From NCBI RefSeq assembly GCF_003627955.1, contig NZ_RBWS01000013.1, positions 62,001 to 126,000 of the forward strand: a DNA stretch of 64,000 nt, in the 5' to 3' direction. The notes under the pieces were generated by a model that had not been told where the DNA came from, searched no databases, and saw only the letters and a list, made by a program, of their open reading frames with translations. The position numbers and the translations under genes were made by a program. This document shows positions 16,770 to 27,600 of the stretch, in pieces; the first letter of the stretch is position 1, and each line of letters opens with the position of its first letter. Origin of the DNA: Sphingobacterium puteale. Its GTDB lineage: Bacteria > Bacteroidota > Bacteroidia > Sphingobacteriales > Sphingobacteriaceae.

Positions 16770-16801
16770 TTGGAACTTGAATTCTTTTTAACATATCTTT
16801 A
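16769..16801 (+). promoter_or_regulatory. Promoter of ROK-SusCD operon 1
   Basis: TTTG (16769-16772), 21 nt, TATCTTTA (16794-16801). The sequence TTTGGAACTT after the palindrome and the -7 box TATCTTTA are shared exactly with operon 2. The leader to the ROK ATG is about 40 nt. Confidence 0.75.
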
Positions 16802-16842
16802 ACAAAAGTTTAACCAGCTTTTATGAAGAATTTCAAATACCA

Positions 16843-18009
16843 ATGGAAAAAGAAATACTAAAAAACCTCTATTTTGATACAGCACTCTCTATAGCAGAGT
16901 TGGTAAAAAAGCTTTCGAAAAGTACACCTTCAATTACAAAGGTTATCAATCACCTTTTGCAGGAAAAGATAATTGTCGAATGCGGGTTTGCTGAATCCAC
17001 CGGAGGAAGGCGCCCAATACAGTTTGCACTTAACCCATCATTGAATTTCCATATATTAACGATATCTGCCGATCAATATTTTTCAACATTCACATTGACG
17101 GATTTAGGCCAAAATATAATCGCTGAACATCGCGATATTCCATTGGAGCTACAATCCGATAATTCCTCCGACTTACTTCTTTCAGAAATTGAGCGAATCT
17201 TAACTTCCTCTGCCATACCCCTTGATAGGCTTATTGGTATTGGTCTCAGCATGCCCGGTTTTGTGAATTCGGAACTTGGTGTCAACGAGTCATACCCCGT
17301 CACCCATCCACTCTATAAGATCAAAAATAAAATAGAGAAAAAATACAAGGTCGCCACAGTAATCGAAAATGATTCGCGTTGCATAGCACTTGCTGAAAAA
17401 GAATTTGGCTTGGCAAAAAACATCGAAAATTCTTTGATCATCAACCTAAATTGGGGCGTTGGTTTAGGGATTATTATTAATGGAACTGTATTTAAGGGAG
17501 AATCAGGATTTGCGGGCGAATTTAGTCATATCCCACTTTCTGATAACAATACGCTCTGTTCTTGTGGCAAACGCGGATGCTTAGAAGTAGAAGCTTCGTT
17601 GAATGCGGCTATTCGGAATACCGAAAATGATATCGAGAAAAATGAGTATTCCATTTACAGCACATTTGTTAAGAGTAATCTCAACAAAATCGATGCGCTG
17701 ATTGAAGCCTCCAATGTGGGAGACCAAATAGCCATTAACAATCTTGGAAAGATAGGCTATATGCTGGGGAAAGGAATTTCAACATTGATTCACATTTTAA
17801 ATCCCAAACAAATTATTGTCAGTGGCAGAGGCGCCGAATTGGGGCGCATTTTGAATCCGCAGATTCAGATTGCAATCAACGAGTTTTGTATACCTGAAAT
17901 TGCAAAGACCACACAAATCCAGATGTCTGAATTAAACAAACATGCCCAGGTAAAGGGTACTGCTGCTATTGTCGCAGAAAATCATATCAGCAGGATCCTA
18001 ACTAAATAA
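16843..18009 (+). CDS. ROK-family transcriptional regulator (NagC/Mlc/XylR type), paralogue 1
   Basis: The 388-residue protein has an N-terminal winged helix-turn-helix (about 5-55; SIAELVKKLSKSTPSITKVI, then STGGRRPIQ), followed by a ROK domain. Visible are the phosphate-binding-type loop GIGLSMPGFVN, the ENDSRC segment with the kinase-type Asp, GWGVGLG-like NWGVGLG, and the ROK zinc motif EFSHIPLS...LCSCGKRGCLE near 225-250. It is first in an operon: 25 nt to susC. Family members repress sugar genes and release DNA on binding a sugar or sugar phosphate. The palindrome at its promoter suggests autoregulation. Because the catalytic-type Asp is kept, residual sugar kinase activity is possible. 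Confidence 0.9.
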   Translation: MEKEILKNLYFDTALSIAELVKKLSKSTPSITKVINHLLQEKIIVECGFAESTGGRRPIQFALNPSLNFHILTISADQYFSTFTLTDLGQNIIAEHRDIPLELQSDNSSDLLLSEIERILTSSAIPLDRLIGIGLSMPGFVNSELGVNESYPVTHPLYKIKNKIEKKYKVATVIENDSRCIALAEKEFGLAKNIENSLIINLNWGVGLGIIINGTVFKGESGFAGEFSHIPLSDNNTLCSCGKRGCLEVEASLNAAIRNTENDIEKNEYSIYSTFVKSNLNKIDALIEASNVGDQIAINNLGKIGYMLGKGISTLIHILNPKQIIVSGRGAELGRILNPQIQIAINEFCIPEIAKTTQIQMSELNKHAQVKGTAAIVAENHISRILTK

Positions 18010-18034
18010 TTATTAACAAATTAAACACTAAACA

Positions 18035-21000
18035 ATGAGTCTATTCTACAAAAAAACAGCTGGCTTAGCGTTGTGCACACTCTTCAGTGCTACATCGCTT
18101 TTTGCACAGCAAAGCATCTCTGGAACAGTTTCAGATGCCAAGGGGCCATTATCGGGAGCTACGATCTCTGTAAAAGGGACAACTCGGGCTACCCAATCAA
18201 ATTCAAATGGGGCATTTAGTATCCAAGCTGCTCAAGGCGAGACAATCCGTATTTCCTTGGTAGGTTATAAAACACAAGAAATTTTGGTTGGAGCGACTAA
18301 AACGATTAATGTCACTTTGACAAATGAGGCTTCTGCTCTCGATGAAGTTGTTGTTACCGCAATGGGAATAAAAAGAGAAAAGAAAACTTTAGGGTATTCT
18401 TTTCAAGATGTCAAAGGAGATCAATTGGTTGACGCTAAGGAAAATAATATTTCCAATGCGCTTACAGGGAAAGTATCAGGGCTTCAAGTAGTAAAAGGAT
18501 CCAACGGGCCAGCCTCCTCCTCGAAAATTATCTTGCGTGGTTTTAATTCCCTGAAAGGAGATAATCAACCATTAATTGTCGTTGATGGTGTACCAATGAA
18601 TAATAGAGCTGGTAATCCCGACAAGAACAACGATTTTTGGAATCCCTCTACTGACCTCGGAAATGGTCTAGGTGATTTAAACCCCGAAGATATTGAGAGC
18701 ATGTCTGTGCTTAAAGGTGGTGCGGCAGCGGCTTTATATGGCTCTAGGGGAGGAAATGGTGTAATTGTGATCACTACTAAGTCTGGTAAAGCACAAAAAG
18801 GTTCTGGCATAACCTATTCATCCACTATTGGTATTGAAACACTATTTATGCGTCCAGACCTGCAAAACGATTTCAGTCAAGGTACTGATGGCAGTTTCGT
18901 CAATACCACGACAAATAGCTGGGGAGCAAAAATTGAAGGCCAGAATGTAACAAACTGGGATGGGACAAATATTCCTTTGAAAAGCTACGATAATATTGGA
19001 AATTTCTTTAATACAGGGATTAACCATACACAAAACATCGCATTTCAACAACAATTGAATAATAACACCAACATATATACATCAGCCACTTATTTAAATG
19101 ACAAGAGTATAATCCCAGGATCATCAATGACACGTTTAAATTTAATGACACGTGTATCATCAAACTTTGGTCCCAACAAAAAATGGTTTTCCGATGTCAA
19201 GGCTCAATACATGAAAATGAATGCCAAAAATCGGCCGATCTCGGGTCAGAATCAATCAAATATGTATAATACCCTATTCTTGTTTCCAAGATCCCTAGAT
19301 ATTACCCAGTTTAGCGATGCGATCCAACCAAATGGTAACATGCTTTGGTTTGGCACAGGAAATCAGGTAAACCCATACTGGTTGGAAAAATATAGGCTAA
19401 ACAATGACATTAGGGACCGCTTTTTATTGAGTGGATCATTAAAATATCAATTTAATGATTGGTTGAATACAGAGGCCAAGTTAGGTTCTGATATGTATTA
19501 CACCACCATAGACAATAGAACCTACGCAGGAAGTCCATTGACAACAGATGGGAAAGGCAGTTATTCATTTGGGTCAAATAACTTCTACGAAAATAACTAC
19601 ATGCTCTCCCTTAATGCCAGAAAAGACAACCTATGGGGAAAATGGGGTGGCGCAGCTTCCATATTCGGTCAAATAATGACAACAAAGTCAGAATATAAAG
19701 TTACCGATATAGGTCAACTTATTGTTCCTAATGTCTTTAATCCAAATAACGGTATCTCAAATCCCGCTATACGAGCGACGCCATCAAAGAAGCAAATTAA
19801 TTCTCTTTTCGCAACTGCCGAATTGAGTTATGATAATTTTTGGTTTTTAAATCTTACAGGCAGAAACGATTGGTCCTCCGCTCTTAGCAAGAAAAATCGA
19901 TCATTCTTCTATCCTTCAGTAAATACATCTCTAATCCTGACGGATCTTATCACTAAAACAGGGGGTACATTACCAACTTGGTGGAATTACGCAAAAATTA
20001 GAGGTTCTTATGCCGCAGTAGGTAATGATTTAGATCCATATCAATTAGTTAATACCTATAAGTTAGAAAAAGATCCAAATGGCAATACGGTAACCAGCCG
20101 GGAAGATGTAAAATACAATGAAAACATAAAATCTGAATTGATTAAAACAATTGAAGCGGGTATCGAAACGCGTTTTTTCAATAATCGTTTAGGTTTAGAT
20201 TTCACCTGGTACAAAACTAATGCGACAAATCAAATTATTGATGTTCCAATGGATCCATTCAGTGGATTCCAACGTCAATATATCAATGCCGGAAACATCG
20301 AGAATAAAGGTATTGAGATATCTTTAAACGCAAAGATCCTGAATGCTCCTGAAAAATTAAACTGGAACATGGATATCAATTTTTCTAAAAACAAAAATAG
20401 AATCCTAGAGTTATCGGATGTGACAAAAACTTACAATTTGATTGCGTTAGAAAACATCTCAATAAAAGCTGATGAGGGGCACGATTATGGAGAAATATTT
20501 GGCTCCACTTATCAGCGAGTAACTGATCCCAGCAGCCAATTTTTCGGAAAAATGATTTTAGGAGCAAACGGTCTACCATTAGAAGGAGCTTCAACATTCC
20601 TTGGAAAACAGAACCCGTCTGCACTCTTAGGAGTAACAAACTCCTTTTCCTACAAAAACATAGGGCTAAGCTTCCTAGTTGATGGACGCTTTGGAGGAAA
20701 GTTCTTCTCTGGAACTAATGCTGCCTTACAACAGGCGGGTGTTGCTGCTGTAACGGTTGTTAATGGAAGTAGAGATAAGTTCGTTGTTGACGGTGTTGTC
20801 AGTGATGGCAAAGGTGGTTATGTTAACAATACTACAGAAGTCAATCCACAACAGTATTGGGCCGCTATTGGAAATCCAAATTTAGGAATTACAGAGCGAA
20901 ATATGTATGATGCGACAAATATTCGCTTACGAAACCTATCTTTGAGTTATTCATTGCCCAATTCAATACTTAAAAACTCAATTGTACAAAGGGCAAAAAT

Positions 21001-21157
21001 AAGCTTAACAGCTAACAACGTGTGGATGATCAAAAGTCATGCAAATGGCGTAGATCCAGAATCTGTTTTTGCAATCAGCTCTAATGCAGTTGGTTTCGAA
21101 AACTTCTCAACCCCAACAGCACGGTCCTATTTCCTTAACGTAACAATTGGCTTTTAA
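18035..21157 (+). CDS. SusC/RagA-family TonB-linked outer membrane protein, paralogue 1
   Basis: SusC proteins are 22-strand TonB-dependent channels that import glycans captured by SusD. The 1040-residue protein has a signal peptide ending at SLFAQQ, an N-terminal carboxypeptidase-regulatory-like domain (SISGTVSDAKGPLSGATISV), the SusC signature DEVVVTAMGIKREKK near residue 105-118, a plug (IILRGFNSL, PLIVVDGVPMNN, IESMSVLKGGAAAALYGSRG) and a beta-barrel ending in a C-terminal phenylalanine (TIGF). It lies between its ROK regulator and its SusD with gaps of 25 and 17 nt. The first 115 residues closely match the paralogue at 24618; the barrel differs, so the two pairs probably take different substrates. 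Confidence 0.95.
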   Translation: MSLFYKKTAGLALCTLFSATSLFAQQSISGTVSDAKGPLSGATISVKGTTRATQSNSNGAFSIQAAQGETIRISLVGYKTQEILVGATKTINVTLTNEASALDEVVVTAMGIKREKKTLGYSFQDVKGDQLVDAKENNISNALTGKVSGLQVVKGSNGPASSSKIILRGFNSLKGDNQPLIVVDGVPMNNRAGNPDKNNDFWNPSTDLGNGLGDLNPEDIESMSVLKGGAAAALYGSRGGNGVIVITTKSGKAQKGSGITYSSTIGIETLFMRPDLQNDFSQGTDGSFVNTTTNSWGAKIEGQNVTNWDGTNIPLKSYDNIGNFFNTGINHTQNIAFQQQLNNNTNIYTSATYLNDKSIIPGSSMTRLNLMTRVSSNFGPNKKWFSDVKAQYMKMNAKNRPISGQNQSNMYNTLFLFPRSLDITQFSDAIQPNGNMLWFGTGNQVNPYWLEKYRLNNDIRDRFLLSGSLKYQFNDWLNTEAKLGSDMYYTTIDNRTYAGSPLTTDGKGSYSFGSNNFYENNYMLSLNARKDNLWGKWGGAASIFGQIMTTKSEYKVTDIGQLIVPNVFNPNNGISNPAIRATPSKKQINSLFATAELSYDNFWFLNLTGRNDWSSALSKKNRSFFYPSVNTSLILTDLITKTGGTLPTWWNYAKIRGSYAAVGNDLDPYQLVNTYKLEKDPNGNTVTSREDVKYNENIKSELIKTIEAGIETRFFNNRLGLDFTWYKTNATNQIIDVPMDPFSGFQRQYINAGNIENKGIEISLNAKILNAPEKLNWNMDINFSKNKNRILELSDVTKTYNLIALENISIKADEGHDYGEIFGSTYQRVTDPSSQFFGKMILGANGLPLEGASTFLGKQNPSALLGVTNSFSYKNIGLSFLVDGRFGGKFFSGTNAALQQAGVAAVTVVNGSRDKFVVDGVVSDGKGGYVNNTTEVNPQQYWAAIGNPNLGITERNMYDATNIRLRNLSLSYSLPNSILKNSIVQRAKISLTANNVWMIKSHANGVDPESVFAISSNAVGFENFSTPTARSYFLNVTIGF

Positions 21158-21174
21158 TTTTAATCAACAAAAAA

Positions 21175-23085
21175 ATGAAAAACAACATAAAAAAAATAGC
21201 TTTCATTATAGCCATGGGCACCACAGCTGCTAGCTGTTCAAAATTTGATGAAATCAATACACATCCATATAATGTCAATGATTCACAGACTCAGCCTGAG
21301 TATTTCTTTAATAAATCATTAACTGATGCTCAGCAAGACCCAAATATTGCTGAAAGGGTATTTGTGTTGGATTGGAAAACCGCAGGTAGACAACACTTAA
21401 GTAATGGGTTGGCCACAGGGTCCGCTAACGATTCATGGTCCGCTGAATACTGGAAATATTCTAGCCAATGGATTGGCAACATTAATCTAGCGATCAACAA
21501 ATCGGAAGTCCAATTGGCGAGCAACGCTGGTTTTACCTATACTTCCAACATGCTACAAGCTGCCAGAATATGGCGCGCTTACCTTTTGACTGAGATTGCC
21601 GACAATTTTGGTCCTGTCCCTATTGTCAATTCCGAAGGTACAAATCCAACTCCATCATCAGTAAAAGACGTATATGCTTACGCTTTAGCCGAATTAAAAG
21701 ATGCAGTCAACAAAATGGATCTTACTGTTGGTACAGATGATGCTATTAAAAAATATGATCGTGCCTATCAGTTTTCATGGGAAAAATGGCAACGATATGG
21801 CAACTCTATGCGTTTGCGTTTAGCAATGCGCTTATCAGAAATTGAACCCGGGAAAGCTAAAACAGAGTTTGAAGACGCGGTAAAATTTGGTAAATTTATT
21901 GAAAGTACTGAACAAAACTTTACTGTAGCAGAAAAATCTGGGTGGGACGGACTTACTGGCGTTATGTCTAGAGAATGGAATTCACAAGCATTGTCGGCTA
22001 CTATGAATAACATTTTTATTGGCTTAGGTGGTGTATCCTCATCAAAACAAGTGAATGCGGCTATGATTGGTTCAATTAAAGCTGAAAACTACATTGGTAA
22101 AAAATACGATAAACAATTCACTTCATTAACGAATGACCCTTCCGCTGGATATTGGCTAGATGGACTTCCAAATAAAATTGACCCAAGAGCTTACAAAGCA
22201 TTTTACACTCCAGGAGATTTTACCAACCCTAACTTTTCGAAATATCCATCTTGGACCAATGATGCTATGACAACTAAAAGTTATCTTGTCAACGCTCCAG
22301 GTGATACAATTAAATTAGACACAAAATATACTTGGAATGCATTTTCATTGGGAAGCTGGGGTGATAAAGGAAGTAAAAATAATATGTTCAATATCATTGT
22401 AGGTAAAGTTCCTGCGTTATCGCAAGCTTTCCGGGCTTCAGCAAGCTCTCGTATTTTCTTCGCTAACTGGGAAACCTATTTCTTATTAGCCGAAGCCTCA
22501 TTGCGTGGCTGGAATACAGGAACAACAGCACAAGCTGCTTACGAAAATGGTATAAAAGCAAATTTTGCATATTGGGGCGTTAGTCAATTTGTTGGTGAAT
22601 ATTTAAATTCTGAAGATTTCAACCGTGTTGGAACATCCGTTAAGTTTACGCATACAGCTGAACCAAGTAGCACACACACCATGAATTACATCGACGGTTA
22701 CACTAACGTTGCTGGAACGGTCAATATTAAGTATCCTGTAAATAATCTTTATAAAGATGGAACTATTAAGAATGACATCCTAACGAAAATTATTACACAA
22801 AAATATATTGCAAATTTACCATGGCTACCATTAGAGGCATGGAATGATCACCGCAGACTCGGACTTCCTTTCTTTGAAAACCCTGCAATAGAGATTCCGT
22901 TAACGAATATGCCAGATCTAACAAGTTCCAACTATATGACAAGCAATATCAAATTCTTTCCACAAAGATTACCCTACCCCTCAAATTTCAAAAGTGGATC
23001 AAGTGATGGATATAGTCAAGCAGTCACACTTTTAGGTGGCGCCGATAATGTGTACACCCCCTTATATTGGGCAAAACAAAAATAA
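21175..23085 (+). CDS. SusD/RagB-type outer membrane lipoprotein (SusD-like_2), paralogue 1
   Basis: This 636-residue surface lipoprotein has a lipobox ending at Cys21 (TTAASC) and the SusD-like_2 features: KFDEINTHPYNVNDSQTQPEYFF, the conserved WRAYLLTEIADNFGPVP helix pair, and the C-terminal block KIITQKYIANLPWLPLEAWNDHRR. Such proteins bind the glycan at the cell surface and act as a lid on their SusC partner. At 636 residues it is longer than typical members (about 500-550), with insertions in the second half. It is the last gene of operon 1 and is followed by a strong terminator. Confidence 0.93.
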   Translation: MKNNIKKIAFIIAMGTTAASCSKFDEINTHPYNVNDSQTQPEYFFNKSLTDAQQDPNIAERVFVLDWKTAGRQHLSNGLATGSANDSWSAEYWKYSSQWIGNINLAINKSEVQLASNAGFTYTSNMLQAARIWRAYLLTEIADNFGPVPIVNSEGTNPTPSSVKDVYAYALAELKDAVNKMDLTVGTDDAIKKYDRAYQFSWEKWQRYGNSMRLRLAMRLSEIEPGKAKTEFEDAVKFGKFIESTEQNFTVAEKSGWDGLTGVMSREWNSQALSATMNNIFIGLGGVSSSKQVNAAMIGSIKAENYIGKKYDKQFTSLTNDPSAGYWLDGLPNKIDPRAYKAFYTPGDFTNPNFSKYPSWTNDAMTTKSYLVNAPGDTIKLDTKYTWNAFSLGSWGDKGSKNNMFNIIVGKVPALSQAFRASASSRIFFANWETYFLLAEASLRGWNTGTTAQAAYENGIKANFAYWGVSQFVGEYLNSEDFNRVGTSVKFTHTAEPSSTHTMNYIDGYTNVAGTVNIKYPVNNLYKDGTIKNDILTKIITQKYIANLPWLPLEAWNDHRRLGLPFFENPAIEIPLTNMPDLTSSNYMTSNIKFFPQRLPYPSNFKSGSSDGYSQAVTLLGGADNVYTPLYWAKQK

Positions 23086-23104
23086 GTTTTTCCATTTTGA
23101 TAAA

Positions 23105-23135
23105 AAAAGCCGGCCCTGAGCCGGCTTTTCTGTTT
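23105..23135 (+). terminator. Terminator of ROK-SusCD operon 1
   Basis: Stem AAAAGCCGGC (23105-23114), loop CCTGA, GCCGGCTTTT (23120-23129) followed by CTGTTT. A 348-nt gap follows to the next gene; it also holds the operon 2 operator, promoter and a leader of about 140 nt in which I see no further element. Confidence 0.9.
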
Positions 23136-23226
23136 GTGGTAGTAAAGGAAATATATTTGTTACAATTACATTTATTAATTAGACAAAAGACTTAGGTATA
23201 TGACTTGCAAATAAAGAATCTATTAA

Positions 23227-23253
23227 ATTCTTTTTAAATTTTTTAAAAAGAAT
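23227..23253. promoter_or_regulatory. Palindromic operator candidate, ROK-SusCD operon 2
   Basis: Perfect 12-bp inverted repeat ATTCTTTTTAAA (23227-23238), spacer TTT, TTTAAAAAGAAT (23242-23253). It differs from the operon 1 palindrome by one base per arm and by one base in spacer length, and has the same placement against the -33 box. Confidence 0.75.
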
Positions 23254-23285
23254 TTGGAACTTTAAATAAACAATATATATCTTTA
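23253..23285 (+). promoter_or_regulatory. Promoter of ROK-SusCD operon 2
   Basis: TTTG (23253-23256), 21 nt, TATCTTTA (23278-23285), identical boxes and spacing to operon 1. The leader to the ROK start is about 140 nt, against about 40 nt in operon 1. Confidence 0.75.
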
Positions 23286-23433
23286 TTTCACATGCTAACA
23301 ACAGCTAAAATAAATATCCTAGTTTTCCTCAGGTTAAATAGGAGCGTTTACAGTTAGCTACCTATGATATAAATAAATATCAGATACGAATATTAGAACC
23401 CAATAATTACGCATTAATGAAGTTTAACTAGAT

Positions 23434-24594
23434 ATGGTCGACGAGATTTTAAGAAATTTGTATTATCGGCCAATGCAACCGATTGCAGACATTGCCAGTT
23501 CGCTGTCCAAAAGTATTCCTTCTGTGACAAAACAGATCAATGAGCTCCTCTCAAAAAGCATTATCGTTGAAAATGGTTATGCACCCTCAACAGGTGGAAG
23601 AAAAGCCATTCAATATATGCTTAACGAAAATCTACGATACACTATTATTAGCATATCAATTGATCAGTTCTACACATCAATTGCCTTATCCAATCTTCAT
23701 GCAGGTGTGCTATTCTCCCAAGACAATATGCAGATTGATCTCAGGAATCCAGATGCAGCATACATGATTATGGAAACAATAGATCAGTTTATTTCCAGCA
23801 ATTCCATTGAATTGCAATATGTCATTGGAATTGGAATAAGTATGCCCGGTTTCGTAAATGCTGATTCCGGTTTAAATGAATCTTATAGTAGCCAATCACC
23901 TTTATATAACATCAAAGAACAGATCGAACTCAAATTCAATAAACCGGCTGTAATTGATAACGATTCACGCTGTGTCGCTTGGGCGGAAAAAAAATTCGGT
24001 GAAGCTCGGGATTCTTCTCATTCCCTTGTTGTTAATCTCAATTGGGGTGTTGGATTAGGTATACTCATTAACGACAATATTTTCAAAGGTACATCAGGAT
24101 TTGCTGGCGAATTTAGTCACATCCCAATTTCAGATGCGCAGACCCTATGCTCTTGTGGAAAACGGGGCTGTCTGGAAGTTGAGGCTTCATTAAGCGCCGC
24201 GATTCAAAATATTGAAAAAGACATAAAAAATGGAGAATATTCAATTTATGATAAACTAGCAAAAGAATATAACAACAAAGTCGAAGCGATGGTAGAAGCG
24301 GCAAGGATAGGTGACCAAGTTGCAATAAACAACATTGGAAAAATCGGCTACTTATTAGGGAAAGGTATTTCTACATTAATCCATATACTTAATCCCAATA
24401 AGATTATCATTAGTGGACAAGGGGCAGAAATCGGAGATATTCTTGCACCTCATATTCAAGTAGCTGTTAATGAATATTGTATTCCAAAGATTGCTAAAAA
24501 GACAACTATTGAAATTTCAAAACTACAAAGTGCGCAGCAACTTGGTACAACAGCCTTAGTTATCGAAAAATTTATGAACAGTATAATTAACTAA
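23434..24594 (+). CDS. ROK-family transcriptional regulator, paralogue 2
   Basis: The 386-residue protein aligns with the ROK protein at 16843 end to end: the same winged-helix N-terminus (PIADIASSLSKSIPSVTKQI, STGGRKAIQ), GIGISMPGFVN, DNDSRC, NWGVGLGILIN and the zinc motif CSCGKRGCLEVEAS. Recognition-helix residues differ only modestly, in keeping with the near-identical palindromes at the two promoters, so cross-regulation is plausible. It is first in the operon, 23 nt before susC. The Asp of DNDSRC is the position used as base by ROK kinases; whether this protein phosphorylates sugar is open. Confidence 0.9.
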   Translation: MVDEILRNLYYRPMQPIADIASSLSKSIPSVTKQINELLSKSIIVENGYAPSTGGRKAIQYMLNENLRYTIISISIDQFYTSIALSNLHAGVLFSQDNMQIDLRNPDAAYMIMETIDQFISSNSIELQYVIGIGISMPGFVNADSGLNESYSSQSPLYNIKEQIELKFNKPAVIDNDSRCVAWAEKKFGEARDSSHSLVVNLNWGVGLGILINDNIFKGTSGFAGEFSHIPISDAQTLCSCGKRGCLEVEASLSAAIQNIEKDIKNGEYSIYDKLAKEYNNKVEAMVEAARIGDQVAINNIGKIGYLLGKGISTLIHILNPNKIIISGQGAEIGDILAPHIQVAVNEYCIPKIAKKTTIEISKLQSAQQLGTTALVIEKFMNSIIN

Positions 24595-24617
24595 TATTTT
24601 ACACAAACACCTAAAAC

Positions 24618-27600
24618 ATGAGTCTATTTTACAAAAAAACTGCAGGATTGGCGTTATGTACACTTTTTAGTGCCACATCTCTCTATGCGCAGCAAAGCAT
24701 TACTGGGATAGTTTCAGATGCTAAGGGACCAGTCTCCGGCGCGACTGTTTCTGTAAAAGGAACAACCAGGGGCACGCAAACTGGGGCCAATGGATCTTTT
24801 ACAATTCAAGCCTCACAGGGCGAAACATTACGTGTTTCTATCGTTGGATACAAAGCTCAAGAGATTGTCGTTGGATCAACCAAAGCAATTAACATCAAAT
24901 TGACTGAAGATGCTTCCGCATTGGACGAAGTTGTTGTAACCGCAATGGGCATAAAAAGGGAAGCTAAAGCCCTTGGATACGCTTCATCTACAATAAGTTC
25001 AAAAGAACTAACTCAAGCAGGTACAACAAACATTGGTTCTGCCCTTTATGGAAAAGCGCCAGGCGTACAAATTAATTCAGCTCCCGGAGGAGCTTCCAGT
25101 GCGGTTAACATCCAAATCCGCGGTATTAATTCCCTAAGTAACAATAGGCAACCTTTATATGTTGTTGACGGGGTCATGATTAGAAACGATCAACAGGCGG
25201 GTTCAAAAGGTTTGAATAACACCGGCGGTATAACAGATCCCGGAGGTCAAGCTATATGGTCAGATAACAGAATACGTGGAAATGGTATGTTAGATTTAAA
25301 CCCTAATGATATTGAATCCATGACAATTTTAAAGGGAGCCAGTGCAACTGCGTTATACGGTTCTGATGCCGCTAGTGGTGTAATCGTAATCACGACTAAA
25401 AAAGGAGTAAAAGGGAAAGGTCTTGGAATCGACTTTAATTATACTGGGTCAATCGAAACTGCCGCTTTCCTTCCTAGATTACAGTATGAGTATGGACCTG
25501 GTTATGATGCTGCGACGAACTTACAATCAGGCGCAACGGAAGAAGGCTGGATGACAAATCCGCTTTTCCCAGGCGATAGACTTTTAAATTATAACGCATG
25601 GGGCCAGTTTGGACCGAAATATGACGGACAGGATGTCCGCTGGTGGGATGGTTCACTTCGAAAATACTCGGCTAACAAAGGAAATTACGGTGATATTTTT
25701 GATACAGGGCACAATAGCAACTTTAATTTAAGCATCTCCAATCAAACTGAAAAAATAAATTATAGGTTATCCGCTTCCAATATGGATTACAAGGCAATTG
25801 TACCAGGAAGTAAGATGAATAAAAGTACCTTTAATTTGAACAGTTCGATCAAGCTTGCAGATCGCTTGGACTTGGATGTAGTTGCATCTTATATCAGTAC
25901 AATTACAAAGAACAGACCCGGTTTAATGGGAGATGTTCTGGGTTCTTATGCTGGTTTTTTCAGCGGTGCCGAAGACGTTGAGAAAATGAAAAATCAACTC
26001 TACCAAACCTCAGATGGCTACAGATACAATCCTTTTGGTTCAAATCGACCTGGGGCATTTCCAGTCAATTATAGAGCCGTCAATCTCCTAAATTATTTTT
26101 GGCAACAAAAACGAAACAGCTATGAAGAGAAGGAAAACCGTTTCTTGGGAAGCGCAACGTTGAACTGGGGTATATTAGACAAATTAAAATTTAGAGGTCG
26201 TTTAGGTACAGATTTCACCGGACTAAATATCGAAAACAAAGAGCATAATGAATATGCAGTTCAATACAATGAAACGAATAGCACTGGTAAATTTGAAGTT
26301 TCAAAAGGAATCTATAAAATTATTTATGGTGATGCATTATTAACCTACGCCGACAAATTGTCAGATGACTTTGATTTTAGTTTAAGTGGAGGTTTTCAGT
26401 CACGTATGGAAAACTATGATGATCAAATGTCAAGAACGGAAGGTGGTTTAGTTTCAGCAAATTGGTTTAGTTTAAATAACACTTTCGGTCAAGCTGTTAC
26501 TACACACGTTAGAAAAGAGCTGATTAAATATGCTTACTTTGGGTTGTTAAACCTCTCCTATAAAAACTATTTATTCTTGGAAGGTACAGGACGTAAGGAG
26601 TATTCCTCAACATTGCCAGCAAAAAATAACCCGTATCATTATGGCTCTGTAAATACAAGTTTTGTATTCTCTGATGCATTTAAATTACCTGATTTCTTTA
26701 GCTATGGAAAGCTAAGAGCATCTTATGGCATAGTTGGTAATGATGCACCAATTTATGCGTCAAATCTCGCTTTTAAACAAACTTCATTAATAACGGTTAA
26801 TGGTCCAGTACCATCTTTGGCCACTAATTCTGCATATGGAAATGAAGATTTAAAACCTGAGAAAAAAACAGAAAAGGAAATTGGATTAGATTTGAAATTC
26901 TTAAAAAATAGATTAGGTTTAGATGTAAGCTATTATTCTAATTTTATAGATGATCAAATTATGCCGTTAACTACGGCACATTCAACTGGAGCGTCAACAC
27001 AATTCCTTAATGTGGGTAAAATCTCCAATAGAGGATGGGAAATTTCATTAAGCGGTACACCTATTCAAAAAGAAAATTTCAGATGGAATGCTAGACTGAA
27101 TTTCTCGAATAATAAATCCAAACTTGACGCTCTAATTTCAGGTGTGCCAAAATTAATATTCTATGATGCGGATCAAAGTTCTATCCGCATGGAAGCAAGA
27201 CCTGGGGAAACTCTTGGAAATATTTACGTATTTCCTCGCGCTACCAATGAAAACGGAGAGTTTTTAATCAGCGATGAAGGTAATTACGTAATTGACAAGT
27301 CAACTTATGTTAAAGCGGGTAATATTATGCCTAAAGCAATTGGAGGATTATCAAATACCTTCAATTACAAAAACTTTAGTTTAGACTTTACTGCTGACTA
27401 CAGATTTGGAGGGCAAATGATCTCCACGCCGCACAAATATGCTTACGGAGCTGGTCGACTAGAAAGCACATTGGAATATCGTGAATCAGGCATAACTTTA
27501 GATGGAGTTAACCAAAATACCGGTGCTAAAAATGATGTTCATCTTTCTGGAGCTGAATATTATATTAATAATTTCTATTGGGGCAACAATGCTTGGAATG

